From: Polaromonas sp.
GTDB lineage: Bacteria > Pseudomonadota > Gammaproteobacteria > Burkholderiales > Burkholderiaceae_C
Assembly: GCA_013298815.1 (NCBI GenBank)
Contig: JAAFJF010000004.1
Location: 1 to 64,000, forward strand
Direction of reading: 5' to 3'
DNA: 64,000 bases
Each line of letters starts with the position of its first letter. The stretch's first letter is position 1. The notes beneath the pieces are model-generated. The model was not told where the DNA came from, did not search any database, and saw only the letters and a list, made by a program, of their open reading frames with translations. Both the position numbers and the translations under genes were made by a program. This document shows, piece after piece, positions 39,338-47,951 of this stretch.

Positions 39338-39658
39338 ATGAACCGCCGCAACACACCTTACTCGATTCAAGAGGCAACTCAGGAATCGCCTACTTTAGCA
39401 AAACTTATTGATTTGTCTCGCGAATCTAATGCTATGCTGCAGTCTATCTTGCCACTAATCCCTCTACCCTTGAGAACAGTTATCAAAGCAGGCCCTACAG
39501 GTACGACTGCTGAAGGTACTACGTGGTGCTTGATAGTTGAGGGGAACGCTGCGGTTGCCAAATTAAGGCAGCTACTGCCTAAATTTCAAGCACACTTGCT
39601 TTCAAAAGGAAAGCAAGTTGCTGAGATTCGTTTAAAAGTAAAAGCTAATGACTTTTAA
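39338..39658 (+). CDS. dciA: DciA family (DUF721) protein
   Basis: A 106-residue protein of the DUF721 family, whose members (DciA) help load the replicative helicase DnaB in bacteria without DnaC. The KH-like pattern includes a helix with SIL-PLIPLPLRT and the strand WCLIVEGNAAVAKLRQLLP. It is divergent from the M23 peptidase, 26 bases apart, as is common in Burkholderiales. Confidence 0.82.
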   Translation: MNRRNTPYSIQEATQESPTLAKLIDLSRESNAMLQSILPLIPLPLRTVIKAGPTGTTAEGTTWCLIVEGNAAVAKLRQLLPKFQAHLLSKGKQVAEIRLKVKANDF

Positions 39659-39668
39659 ACGGTTAAAA

Positions 39669-39744
39669 TGGTGCCGATTATCGGAGTCGAACTGATGACC
39701 TACCGCTTACAAGGCGGGTGCTCTACCAACTGAGCTAAATCGGC
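39669..39744 (-). tRNA. tRNA-Thr (anticodon TGT)
   Basis: A 76-base cloverleaf on the minus strand. The acceptor stem GCCGATT pairs with AATCGGC, the D arm is GCTC..GAGC, the anticodon loop is CTTGTAA with anticodon TGT, and the CCA end is encoded. The anticodon stem has one C-T mismatch at its outer pair and the T stem has one A-C mismatch; both are tolerable. Confidence 0.96.
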
Positions 39745-39805
39745 GTATCTCTTATTCTAACTCGAAATTCTAGCAACTCTTTGGAGCCGATTAGAAAATT
39801 TCAAA

Positions 39806-40231
39806 TTACTTGACAATTTTTAACGTAGGGCGGGTTGAAATAGGCGCTTTGGAGATGGGTTCTGCCTTACTGTGGACTACTTCTTGTGGTACAGCTTCTT
39901 CTAAAACAGGTAAATTTGGGAATGCCATTCCTTGGCTATTTTCACGCGCGTAAATAGCAACCACGCGATTTACTGGAACTGAAATGTCACGTGCTACACC
40001 TGAAAATCGAGCCTTAAACTCGATGTAGTCGTTACCCAATTTCAAACCGCTTGTGGCATCGAAACTTAGATTTAAAACAATCTCTTTATCTTTGACATGC
40101 TCTTTGGGAACTTGTGTATTGTTATCGACATGTACAGTGATTAACGGTGTGAATCCGTTGTCGATGCACCATTCGTGCAAGGCACGAATGAGATAAGGAC
40201 GCGTAGATGTGGATTCAGTAGAGTTAATCAC
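39806..40231 (-). CDS. sspB: ClpXP protease specificity-enhancing factor SspB
   Basis: A 141-residue adaptor that hands ssrA-tagged proteins to ClpXP. The substrate-binding fold begins STRPYLIRALHEWCIDNGFT with ITVHVDNNTQVP, and FKARFSGVARDISVPV is conserved. The C-terminal tail is flexible and ends PTLKIVK, the ClpX-binding peptide. It follows sspA after 27 bases on the same strand. Confidence 0.93.
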   Translation of the reverse strand: MINSTESTSTRPYLIRALHEWCIDNGFTPLITVHVDNNTQVPKEHVKDKEIVLNLSFDATSGLKLGNDYIEFKARFSGVARDISVPVNRVVAIYARENSQGMAFPNLPVLEEAVPQEVVHSKAEPISKAPISTRPTLKIVK

Positions 40232-40258
40232 AATACATTCTCGATTGATGAATAAAGA

Positions 40259-40870
40259 TTATTTACGCATCACTTTTTCAGACGGTGTCAAAGCTTCGAT
40301 ATATGCAGGACGCGAGAAAATGCGTTCGGCGTATTTAAGCAAGGGCGCAGCATTTTTGCTGAGTTCGATGCCGTAAAAATCCAAACGCCACAGTAGTGGT
40401 GCAATGGCAACATCAAGCATAGAGAAATTATCACCCAGCATATATTTATTCTTCAAAAAGACTGGTGCAAGTTGGGTCAAACGGTCACGAATATGTGAAC
40501 GTGCTTTCTCCAAAACTTTGTCGTTACCTTTGTTTGCGCGATTCTCTAATGTGCTCACGTGAACAAACAACTCTTTCTCAAAATTGAGCAAGAACAAACG
40601 CACGCGCGCGCGGTCCACTGGATCGCCAGGCATCAATTGAGGATGCGGAAAACGTTCATCAATATATTCGTTGATGATATTTGACTCATACAAAATCAAG
40701 TCACGCTCCACCAAAATTGGCACTTGGCCATAGGGATTCATCAAGCTGATATCTTCTGATTTGTTGTACAAATCAACATCACGAATTTCAAAATCCATGC
40801 CTTTTTCAAACAAGACAAAACGGCTACGATGAGAAAAAGGACACGTTGTTCCCGAATAAAGCACCATCAT
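40259..40870 (-). CDS. sspA: Stringent starvation protein A
   Basis: A 203-residue GST-fold protein that binds RNA polymerase and affects stress transcription. Features are LYSGTTCPFSHRSRFVLFEKG, the NPYGQVPILVERDLILYESN block and the helical PGDPVDRARVRLFL. Two consecutive ATG codons are possible starts; the first is used. It lies between petC and sspB, the standard petABC-sspAB order of betaproteobacteria. Confidence 0.94.
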   Translation of the reverse strand: MMVLYSGTTCPFSHRSRFVLFEKGMDFEIRDVDLYNKSEDISLMNPYGQVPILVERDLILYESNIINEYIDERFPHPQLMPGDPVDRARVRLFLLNFEKELFVHVSTLENRANKGNDKVLEKARSHIRDRLTQLAPVFLKNKYMLGDNFSMLDVAIAPLLWRLDFYGIELSKNAAPLLKYAERIFSRPAYIEALTPSEKVMRK

Positions 40871-40988
40871 GGTGAGGACTCCTAAAAATCAAAAAGAGTG
40901 GGAAGCTATTCAAAAGCTACCCACTCCGAAAACTCGACCTAAACGCTGTTGTCAGTCGAATCAAAAAGGCTTACTAACTGGCAGACGC

Positions 40989-41756
40989 TTATTTAACATC
41001 TTTCCAGTAGGAAGCATTTAAACGCCACGCAACTACTGCGAACATCAACAAAAACAACAACACCCATACGCCTACGCGAACGCGGGTGGATTGTGCTGGC
41101 TCTGCCATCCACTGCATGTAGCCTACCAAATCGCCGATGGCTTGGTCGTACTGCAAAGGCGTCATTGAACCTGGCTTGACCTGCTCCCATTTGCCAGAGA
41201 AGACTTGTGTTTTATGTCCATGCTCTTCAACTTCATTAAAAACAGGTTTACGCTCGCCTTGCAGCTCCCACAACACGTGGGGCATCGCCACATTCGGGTA
41301 GGCCAAATTGTTCCAACCTGTTGCTTTGGTTTCGTCACGGTAGTAAGTACGCAAGTACGTGTACAAATAGTCAGCCCCGGTACCACCGCTACCAGCGCGT
41401 GAACGCGCAATGACAGTCAAATCTGGCGGGTTTGCACCAAACCAATCTTTAGCTTGCTTAGGATCGATCGCTGACTTCATAGTTTCACCGACTTTGTCAG
41501 TAGCAAACAACAAGTTTTCTTTGATTTGTGCTTCCGTCAAACCAATGTCTTTCAAGCGGTTATAACGCATGTAAGCTGCCGAGTGGCAGTTCAAACAGTA
41601 ATTGACAAAGAGTTTAGCGCCATTTTGCAACGAAGCCATGTCGTTTACTTTGTTGGGCGCTTTGTCCCAATGCACACCTTCTGAACTAGCATGAGCGGCT
41701 ACAGCCAAGCCCAAAGACAACATCAAACCAATAAGATTAAGGAGTAATTTTTTCAT
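40989..41756 (-). CDS. petC: Cytochrome c1 of the bc1 complex
   Basis: About 255 residues. A signal peptide (LLLNLIGLMLSLGLAVAAHAS) precedes the heme-binding NYCLNCHSAAYMRYNRL, a distal Met ligand is available in the C-terminal part (NVAMPHVLW), and a C-terminal anchor helix is present (VWVLLFLLMFAVVAWRL). It passes electrons from the Rieske protein to soluble cytochromes. GGAG lies 10 bases before the ATG at 41756; an upstream in-frame start at 41780 would overlap petB. Confidence 0.95.
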   Translation of the reverse strand: MKKLLLNLIGLMLSLGLAVAAHASSEGVHWDKAPNKVNDMASLQNGAKLFVNYCLNCHSAAYMRYNRLKDIGLTEAQIKENLLFATDKVGETMKSAIDPKQAKDWFGANPPDLTVIARSRAGSGGTGADYLYTYLRTYYRDETKATGWNNLAYPNVAMPHVLWELQGERKPVFNEVEEHGHKTQVFSGKWEQVKPGSMTPLQYDQAIGDLVGYMQWMAEPAQSTRVRVGVWVLLFLLMFAVVAWRLNASYWKDVK

Positions 41757-41776
41757 TTTCAGTATTCTCCTTCTAG

Positions 41777-43186
41777 TCAATGCGCAGCAAAAATTATGCG
41801 ATCAGGTACCGTTTTAGGCGTACCCAACTTGCTCCACCAAGGCATCAACAAGAAGAAGCCGAAATAAAACAATGTACCAATCTGTGACACACGTTCACCA
41901 ATAGCTGATGGCGGCTGTACACCCAAGTAACCCAAAACAAGGAAGTTAATAACAAAAATACCATACATGTATTTATGCCAATCTGGGCGGTAGCGAATTG
42001 ATTTCACAGGGCTGTTATCCAACCAAGGCAAGAAGAACAAAATAATGACCGCGCCGCCCATGACGACCACGCCCCAGAATTTAGCGTCAATTGCCAACAT
42101 CATGGCGCTAACACCAACCGCAACAACGACAGCAGCACCCTTGAACAATGTGGGCAATTTAGATTTAAGCGCAGCAAACGCAGCTGCACCCAACACACAA
42201 GCAATCAAGGCATACATCATTTGCGATGTGATAGCACGCAACATTGAGTAATACGGCGTGAAGTACCACACTGGAGCAATGTGTGCAGGTGTTTTCAACG
42301 GGTCTGCAGGTATAAAATTGTTGTACTCTAAGAAGTAACCACCAAACTCTGGCGCGAAGAAGATGATGGCTGTGAAAACCATCAAGAACATGCTGACCGC
42401 AAAAATGTCGTGCACCGTGTAGTAAGGGTGGAACGGAATGCCGTCCACAGGGTGACCAGCAGCATCTTTGGGTGCGTTAGGGCCTTTGATTTCAACGCCG
42501 TCTGGGTTGTTAGAGCCAACTTCATGCAAGGCAATGATGTGCGCCGCAACCAATCCGAGCAAAACCAAAGGTACAGCAATCACATGGAAGCTAAAGAAGC
42601 GGTTCAAAGTTGCATCGCCCACCACATAGTCACCACGAATCAGCAAAGCCAAATCTGGGCCGACAAAGGGAATAGCAGCAAACAAGTTAACAATCACTTG
42701 AGCGCCCCAATAGCTCATTTGACCCCATGGCAACAAGTAGCCCATGAAAGCCTCAGCCATCAAGCACAAGAAAATTGCGCAGCCGAAAATCCAAACCAAT
42801 TCGCGTGGCTTTCTATAGCTACCATAAATTAGTCCACGGAACATATGCATGTAGACCACAACAAAGAACATCGACGCGCCCGTTGAATGCATGTAGCGTA
42901 CCAACCAGCCCCACGGCACATCCCGCATGATGTACTCAACAGAAGCAAACGCCAAAGCAGCGTCTGGCTTGTAATGCATGACCAAAAAGATGCCGGTAAC
43001 GATCTGGATTACCAGCACCAAGAGCGCCAATGAGCCAAAAATGTACCAGAAGTTGAAGTTTTTAGGAGCGTAATACTCACTCAAATGCTCTTTGTAGAGC
43101 TTGCTAGCTGGGAAACGGTTATCTACCCAATTCAGCAATTTTTCGCCGGCTGGGGCGTTCGGAGAAATTTCGTTATAGACGGCCAT
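41777..43186 (-). CDS. petB: Cytochrome b of the bc1 complex
   Basis: A 469-residue membrane protein with about eight to nine helices. Heme-ligating His residues are in YMHSTGASMFFVVVYMHMFRG and FFSFHVIAVPLVLLGLVAAHI, shown here as split motifs, and the Qo-site PEWY-like region reads APVWYFTPYY (PVWYF in place of PEWY). It oxidises ubiquinol. It is flanked by petA and petC with short gaps. Confidence 0.96.
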   Translation of the reverse strand: MAVYNEISPNAPAGEKLLNWVDNRFPASKLYKEHLSEYYAPKNFNFWYIFGSLALLVLVIQIVTGIFLVMHYKPDAALAFASVEYIMRDVPWGWLVRYMHSTGASMFFVVVYMHMFRGLIYGSYRKPRELVWIFGCAIFLCLMAEAFMGYLLPWGQMSYWGAQVIVNLFAAIPFVGPDLALLIRGDYVVGDATLNRFFSFHVIAVPLVLLGLVAAHIIALHEVGSNNPDGVEIKGPNAPKDAAGHPVDGIPFHPYYTVHDIFAVSMFLMVFTAIIFFAPEFGGYFLEYNNFIPADPLKTPAHIAPVWYFTPYYSMLRAITSQMMYALIACVLGAAAFAALKSKLPTLFKGAAVVVAVGVSAMMLAIDAKFWGVVVMGGAVIILFFLPWLDNSPVKSIRYRPDWHKYMYGIFVINFLVLGYLGVQPPSAIGERVSQIGTLFYFGFFLLMPWWSKLGTPKTVPDRIIFAAH

Positions 43187-43198
43187 GATTTTTATACC

Positions 43199-43795
43199 TT
43201 AAGCTTTTTTATCTTCGCCAATTATCAAGCGAGAGTCAGACAAATACATGTGCGGGGGTATTTCTAGGTTATCAGGCGCAGGCTTGTTTTTGTAAACGCG
43301 GCCTGCCATGTCGAACGTCGAGCCGTGGCAAGGGCACAAAAAGCCGCCTGTCCAATCGTTGGGTAGCGAAGGCTGTGCGCCTGGTGTGAACTTGTCAGAT
43401 GGTGAGCAGCCCAAGTGCGAGCAAATACCTACAGCAACAAAAATTTCAGGCTTGATAGAGCGTGCTTCATTTTGAGCGTAGGTGGGCGTCAACTCCGCAG
43501 GTTTGCGCTCTGATTTGGGGTCGGCCAGCTGGCTGTCTATGCCTTTAAGGGCCGCCACTTGCTCTGGCGTGCGCTTGACAATCCAAACCGGCTTACCGCG
43601 CCACTCAACGGTCAACTTTTCGCCCGGTTTTAGGGCTGAAATATCTACTTCAACTGCTGCGCCAGCCGCTTTGGCTCGCTCGGAAGGGGAAAAACTGCTG
43701 ACGAAGGGGACGGCTGCGAAGCCTGCGCCCACTGCGCCTGCACAGCTGGAGGCTATAAGCCATGTTCTTTTACTGGTATCGACGCTTGCGCTCAT
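43199..43795 (-). CDS. petA: Ubiquinol-cytochrome c reductase iron-sulfur (Rieske) subunit
   Basis: A 198-residue Rieske protein. The [2Fe-2S] ligands are in CSHLGCSP and FLCPCHGSTFD. The N-terminal anchor/signal helix (KRTWLIASSCAGAVGAGFAA) has the single-Arg form usual for betaproteobacterial Rieske proteins. It is the first gene of petABC-sspAB, all on the minus strand. Confidence 0.96.
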   Translation of the reverse strand: MSASVDTSKRTWLIASSCAGAVGAGFAAVPFVSSFSPSERAKAAGAAVEVDISALKPGEKLTVEWRGKPVWIVKRTPEQVAALKGIDSQLADPKSERKPAELTPTYAQNEARSIKPEIFVAVGICSHLGCSPSDKFTPGAQPSLPNDWTGGFLCPCHGSTFDMAGRVYKNKPAPDNLEIPPHMYLSDSRLIIGEDKKA

Positions 43796-43970
43796 AGGTG
43801 CATTCTTTTGTGTAATTTAACGAAATGGGATGCAAATCAAGGGGTAACCCCATATTGTAGCTGACCGCTCAAAGCAAAATCAACTCAAGGGTCGCTTTAA
43901 AGGTGGTTCAAAGTTTGCCAAAACATCACTTTTTGATCGTTTTTTTAATGCTTTTGTTATCAAAAAAGCC

Positions 43971-44001
43971 AAGTTGACAGTCAACTTACAAAGGTCATAA
44001 T
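43971..44001 (+). promoter_or_regulatory. mscL promoter with palindromic operator candidate
   Basis: TTGACA (43974-43979) and CATAAT (43996-44001) are separated by 16 bases, about 40 bases before the mscL start. A perfect 17-base inverted repeat, AAGTTGACAGTCAACTT (43971-43987), covers the -35 element. Confidence 0.7.
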
Positions 44002-44041
44002 CGCGCCGTTAGCTTTTTAACAAAACTCAAGGAAACAAATT

Positions 44042-44470
44042 ATGAGCATGATGTCTGAATTTAAAGAATTTGCCCTCAAGGGTAACGTGATGGACTTGGC
44101 TGTCGGTGTGATCATCGGCGGTGCGTTTGGCAAAATCGTTGACTCCTTCGTAGGTGACTTGATCATGCCTATCGTTGGCAAAATCTTCGGCGGTACTAAC
44201 TTTACGGAAATGTACGTGATGCTTGCCCCCCCAGTCAAAGCCGTTGAGGGCGCGACCAGCTACGCCTCACTTAAAGCGGCAGGTGCCAACCTGTTCGCTT
44301 ACGGTAACTTCCTGACCATCGTGGTGAATTTTGCGATTCTGGCATTCGTTATTTTCTTGATGGTCAAGCAAATGAACAAAATGAAACGAGCAGAGCCAGC
44401 AGCACCTGCGCCAGCGACACCGGAAGACGTCGTTTTGCTCCGCCAAATCCGCGATAGCTTGGCAAAATAA
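44042..44470 (+). CDS. mscL: Large-conductance mechanosensitive channel
   Basis: A 142-residue channel with two transmembrane helices. The first contains [20 protein letters not shown] and the second [19 protein letters not shown] charged C-terminal helix follows ([14 protein letters not shown]). It opens under membrane tension during osmotic downshock. AAGGA lies upstream of the start. Confidence 0.97.
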   Translation: MSMMSEFKEFALKGNVMDLAVGVIIGGAFGKIVDSFVGDLIMPIVGKIFGGTNFTEMYVMLAPPVKAVEGATSYASLKAAGANLFAYGNFLTIVVNFAILAFVIFLMVKQMNKMKRAEPAAPAPATPEDVVLLRQIRDSLAK

Positions 44471-44487
44471 ACGCTCTCTTGGGCTTT

Positions 44488-44513
44488 AGTTCCCCTTCAT
44501 CTGAAGGGGAACT
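44488..44513 (+). terminator. Perfect hairpin after mscL
   Basis: A 12-base stem AGTTCCCCTTCA / TGAAGGGGAACT with only a TC between the arms lies 18 bases after the mscL stop. There is no T-run, so it may stabilise the mRNA end or act as a weak terminator. Confidence 0.5.
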
Positions 44514-44531
44514 TGAGACAAAATTGCCCTT

Positions 44532-44582
44532 AATTTGCTATAATTTTAATAGCTACTCAGGCAGTTAATACGCCGGCTGAAG
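44532..44582 (+). repeat. Dispersed repeat, copy 7 (intergenic, mscL-pdxA)
   Basis: Reads TTTGCTATAATTTTAATAGC, then TACTCAGGCAGTTAATACG, then CCGGCTGAAGG. It is a close match to the consensus, between two convergent genes. Confidence 0.92.
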
Positions 44583-44611
44583 GCATAAAACAGCCTTAAA
44601 TCAAGCCCCCA

Positions 44612-45730
44612 TCAACATTTGACTAATTTTTTAGCCATTTTGATAGCGGCTATCAAACTAGCAGCATCTGCAATACCCTGCCCTGCAATGTCAAAAGCCG
44701 TGCCGTGGTCTGGACTTGTGCGCACCAACGGCAAACCCAGCGTCACGTTTACCCCCTGCTCTACGCCAAGGTACTTAACAGGGATCAACCCTTGGTCGTG
44801 GTACATCGCGATCACAACGTCAAACTCGCCTAACTGCTTGATATTATTGAATAATTTATGCCGTGCTCGCATAAAAACCGTGTCTGGCGCAAACGGGCCA
44901 TGCACATCAATACCCTCTTTTTGAGCCGCTAAGATGGCCGGGGAAATGACCTCCATCTCCTCCCGCCCAAACAAACCGCCCTCACCCGCATGTGGATTTA
45001 AACCCGCCACAGCAATGCGCTGGCGAGGTTTTTGATGACCCGTTGGCTGGAAATTCTGTGGGGAATCTGCGACAGCATCCCCCTTCGTTCTGTGCAAAAA
45101 ATCACAGGTTATGCGAATAGTTTCAATCACGTTTTCGTAAGATACTGCCTCAATCGCGTCGCGCAGTGACATGTGAATGCTCACCAAAACGGTGCGCAAC
45201 TCCTCATTTGCCAGCATCATCCGGACTGGCACTTCTTTGATAGATTTGCCTAAAAATTCAGCAGATTCAGCCTGCAGCAGCTCGGTATGCCCGGGAAACT
45301 TCACCCCAGCCAGAGCCAAGGCCTCTTTGTGCAGCGGCGCAGTCACCAGCGCAGCAATTTGCCCCTTCAAGGCCGCCCTAGCCGCCCAAACCACCGCATC
45401 AGCCGCAGCTTTGCCTGAGGCAGCACTGATTTCCCCTAACTTATAAGCGTTGGAAATATCCGTTCTCGGCTCACCTATTTGTAGCACTCTAAGCAATGAA
45501 TATGCTGGCTGAGTGTCAATTTCAGCCTCGGGAATCGCTGCGATGCGCATAGCTGAGCCGACAAAACCCGCCGCCCGCTGCATGACCGCCACATCACCAA
45601 CCACAAAGCAGTTCTTAGTCAGCTCCGGCTCTTGCATGAACGCTTTGACGATGATTTCAGGCCCAATGCCAGAAGGGTCGCCCATGGTGATGGCGATAGC
45701 AGCGTTGGGAGCATTGGGTACTTGGCTCAT
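44612..45730 (-). CDS. pdxA: 4-hydroxythreonine-4-phosphate dehydrogenase
   Basis: A 372-residue enzyme of pyridoxal phosphate synthesis, longer than the usual 330-345. The start AIAITMGDPSGIGPEI, metal ligands in KFPGHTELL, LNPHAGEGGLFG and MYHDQGLIPVKYLG are intact. Extra residues occur near 68-85 (QPAYSLLRVLQIGEPR), where DNA matches the dispersed repeat, and near 215-235 (GDAVADSPQNFQPTGHQ). It overlaps the Nif3-like gene by 4 bases. Confidence 0.94.
   Translation of the reverse strand: MSQVPNAPNAAIAITMGDPSGIGPEIIVKAFMQEPELTKNCFVVGDVAVMQRAAGFVGSAMRIAAIPEAEIDTQPAYSLLRVLQIGEPRTDISNAYKLGEISAASGKAAADAVVWAARAALKGQIAALVTAPLHKEALALAGVKFPGHTELLQAESAEFLGKSIKEVPVRMMLANEELRTVLVSIHMSLRDAIEAVSYENVIETIRITCDFLHRTKGDAVADSPQNFQPTGHQKPRQRIAVAGLNPHAGEGGLFGREEMEVISPAILAAQKEGIDVHGPFAPDTVFMRARHKLFNNIKQLGEFDVVIAMYHDQGLIPVKYLGVEQGVNVTLGLPLVRTSPDHGTAFDIAGQGIADAASLIAAIKMAKKLVKC
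45478..45514 (+). repeat. Dispersed repeat, copy 8, partial (inside pdxA)
   Basis: The plus strand reads TTGTAGCACTCTAAGCAATG, continuing AATATGCTGGCTGAG. It matches the 3' two thirds of the consensus with several changes. It is antisense to pdxA and is read through in frame. Confidence 0.65.
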
Positions 45731-46542
45731 GCGGGGTTGTCGATTTCTATGAATTCATGTTCAATTTCCAGCTGAGCGGCCACATGCGCCGCTACCGCTG
45801 GCGCACCGTAGCGCTCAGTCGCGTGGTGACCGCAAGCAAAATAGGCAACACCGCATTCGCGAGCTAGATGGGCTTGGGGTTCGGATATTTCACCCGTGAT
45901 GAAGGCGTCTGCGCCAGCGGCGATGGCGGCTTCGAAGTAGCTTTGCGCGCCACCCGTGCACCATGCAATATTTTTAAATGCTACATTTTTCATAGCTGCT
46001 GAGGCAGTAAATACGCTGGTAACTTGCCTTTTTAAGGTGTTTTCTAGGTGTTTTTGAAGATTTTCAGCGTAAAAAGGGTGATTTTGAGTGTTTTTCTCGC
46101 AGCTTTGCGCAATATTTGCTATCCAACCCAATGATTGCTCACCAAAGTGGGTAATTTCGCCTCGCTCCCAGGCTTTTGGCGTGATAAATCCGAGTTTCTG
46201 CCCCAATTGCGCGTTATTACCCAGCTGCGGGTGGGCGTCTAGTGGTAGGTGGTAGGCGTAAAGGTTGATGTCGTGGGTGAGCAGCAGTTTCAGGCGCTCT
46301 TTCATCCAGCCAGTGACCACGCCGGTTTGTCCGCGCCAATACAGGCCGTGGTGGACAAAGATGGCATCGGCTTTTGCCTCTATTGCCGCTTCTATCAGAG
46401 CGCGGCTAGCAGTGACGCCAGAGACGATTTTGCGTATCTGCGGCTTGCCTTCAACCTGCAAGCCATTGGGTCCGTAGTCGGCGAAGCGTTCGGGCTGCAA
46501 CAGAGTGTTGAGGGCTTCGAGTAGGGTTTGTCTGTCCGTCAT
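45727..46542 (-). CDS. Nif3-like dinuclear metal center hexameric protein
   Basis: About 271 residues of the NIF3/YbgI family. Metal ligands lie in DAIFVHHGLYWRG, AYHLPLDAHPQLGNN and the C-terminal CGHHATERYG, and WCTGGAQSYFE is conserved. The biochemical role is unsettled; some homologues act as GTP cyclohydrolase-like or hydrolase enzymes. The start MTDRQTLLEALN at 46542 fits the family; an 89-codon upstream open extension runs into the divergent protease gene and is not used. The segment before WCTGG is encoded by a dispersed repeat. Confidence 0.9.
   Translation of the reverse strand: MTDRQTLLEALNTLLQPERFADYGPNGLQVEGKPQIRKIVSGVTASRALIEAAIEAKADAIFVHHGLYWRGQTGVVTGWMKERLKLLLTHDINLYAYHLPLDAHPQLGNNAQLGQKLGFITPKAWERGEITHFGEQSLGWIANIAQSCEKNTQNHPFYAENLQKHLENTLKRQVTSVFTASAAMKNVAFKNIAWCTGGAQSYFEAAIAAGADAFITGEISEPQAHLARECGVAYFACGHHATERYGAPAVAAHVAAQLEIEHEFIEIDNPA
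45976..46020 (+). repeat. Dispersed repeat, copy 9 (inside the Nif3-like gene)
   Basis: The plus strand reads AAATGCTACATTTTTCATAGC, given as AAATGCTACATTTTTC then ATAGCTGCTGAGGCAGTAAA, then TACGCTGGT. It is antisense to the gene and encodes TSVFTASAAMKNVAF in frame. Confidence 0.85.
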
Positions 46543-46660
46543 GAATTTTGTCACGCTAAATCGTATGAATCGTATGGAATTTTCCCATTGTGCCCCTACT
46601 TTGCTAATAACAAAGACCAGCAAATGCAATTTGCCACTTTTACATGGACAATGAGGCACT

Positions 46661-47875
46661 ATGAAACGATTTTGGCTTTTTTTCTCACAAGCAGTGACTG
46701 TTTTGTTAGCGGCACTATTTATCATCACCACCTTGAAACCTTTGTGGCTGGGCAATTCGACAGCATGGCTGGGCAGCTCAAAAACGCAAGTGGCTGGCAT
46801 TTCGGTCACCGAAGCGCCCGCTCAAGTAGCAGGCGCTGCGCCCGTGGGTAGCTTTCGCGCAGCGGCACAAACAGCGTCTGCAGCCGTGGTGAGCTTAAAT
46901 ATCAGCAAAAACGCTGTGAAAAACTCGCGCATGGACGATCCGTGGTTCAAGTTTTTCTTTGGCGAAAGAGGCGAAGGCAACCCAGGTGGCAATCAGGGCT
47001 CGGAGCCTCAGCAAGCAGGCTTGGGCAGCGGCGTGATTGTGAGCGCGGATGGGTATATTTTGACCAACAACCATGTGGTTGAAGGTGCAGACGAAATTGA
47101 AGTGATCTTGAATGACAGCCGCCGAGCTATTGCTAAGGTCATCGGAACCGACCCAGACTCTGATCTCGCCATCCTTAAAATCTCGCTCGATAAATTACCT
47201 GCCATCGTGCTGGGTAATTCTGATTCGCTTCAAGTGGGCGACCAAGTGCTGGCCATTGGTAACCCATTTGGCGTAGGGCAAACTGTGACCAGCGGCATTG
47301 TGAGCGCTCTGGGTCGTAATCAGTTAGGTATCAATACGTTCGAGAACTTTATCCAAACCGATGCCGCCATCAACCCCGGTAACTCTGGCGGCGCTTTGGT
47401 CGATGTGAATGGCAATTTGCAGGGTATCAATACCGCGATTTACTCACGCTCTGGCGGCAGTTTGGGCATTGGCTTTGCGATTCCAGTGTCCACCGCCAAA
47501 CAGGTGATGGAAGGCATCGTCAAAGACGGCGTGGTGACGCGCGGTTGGATTGGTGTGGAGCCGCAAGATTTGTCGCCTGAGTTGGCTGTTACGTTTGGAA
47601 TCAAAAATTCATCTAAATCTGGCGAAGCTTTACAAGGCGTCATCATCACTGGCGTTTTGCAGGGTGCGCCAGCGGCCAAAGCGGGCATCGTTCCTGGGGA
47701 CATTATTGTGAGCATTGCTGGAAAACCGGTTCGTAACGTTTCGGAACTTTTGACACAAGTGTCTAACATCAAACCGGGAAACAGTGAGAAATTTGGCATT
47801 ATTCGCAAAGAAACACCCTTAGAGTTGACAGTATCTGCTGGCACGCGTCCACGACCTAAGGGGCAGCCGCGTTAA
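46661..47875 (+). CDS. DegS/AlgW-type serine protease (trypsin domain plus one PDZ)
   Basis: A 404-residue S1C protease anchored by an N-terminal hydrophobic helix (VTVLLAALFIITTL). The catalytic His is in LTNNHVVEGADEI, the Asp in GTDPDSDLAILKI and the Ser in NPGNSGGALVDVNG. A single PDZ domain follows from about residue 295 (IITGVLQGAPAAKAGI). One PDZ and a membrane anchor favour a DegS-like role in envelope stress sensing over a DegP-like role, but the partner anti-sigma factor is not in the window. GAGGCACT precedes the ATG. Confidence 0.9.
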   Translation: MKRFWLFFSQAVTVLLAALFIITTLKPLWLGNSTAWLGSSKTQVAGISVTEAPAQVAGAAPVGSFRAAAQTASAAVVSLNISKNAVKNSRMDDPWFKFFFGERGEGNPGGNQGSEPQQAGLGSGVIVSADGYILTNNHVVEGADEIEVILNDSRRAIAKVIGTDPDSDLAILKISLDKLPAIVLGNSDSLQVGDQVLAIGNPFGVGQTVTSGIVSALGRNQLGINTFENFIQTDAAINPGNSGGALVDVNGNLQGINTAIYSRSGGSLGIGFAIPVSTAKQVMEGIVKDGVVTRGWIGVEPQDLSPELAVTFGIKNSSKSGEALQGVIITGVLQGAPAAKAGIVPGDIIVSIAGKPVRNVSELLTQVSNIKPGNSEKFGIIRKETPLELTVSAGTRPRPKGQPR

Positions 47876-47951
47876 AGTACGGCAAGCAAACCATTTTGAA
47901 GTTGGTTTGGACTTTTAGAACAACTCAATGCTAACAACTAAGGAATCGAAC

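Noticed and set aside
46543-46809. Upstream extension of the Nif3-like gene by 89 codons
   Set aside because: The extension would run into the divergent protease gene, and the family start MTDRQTLLEALN is at 46542.
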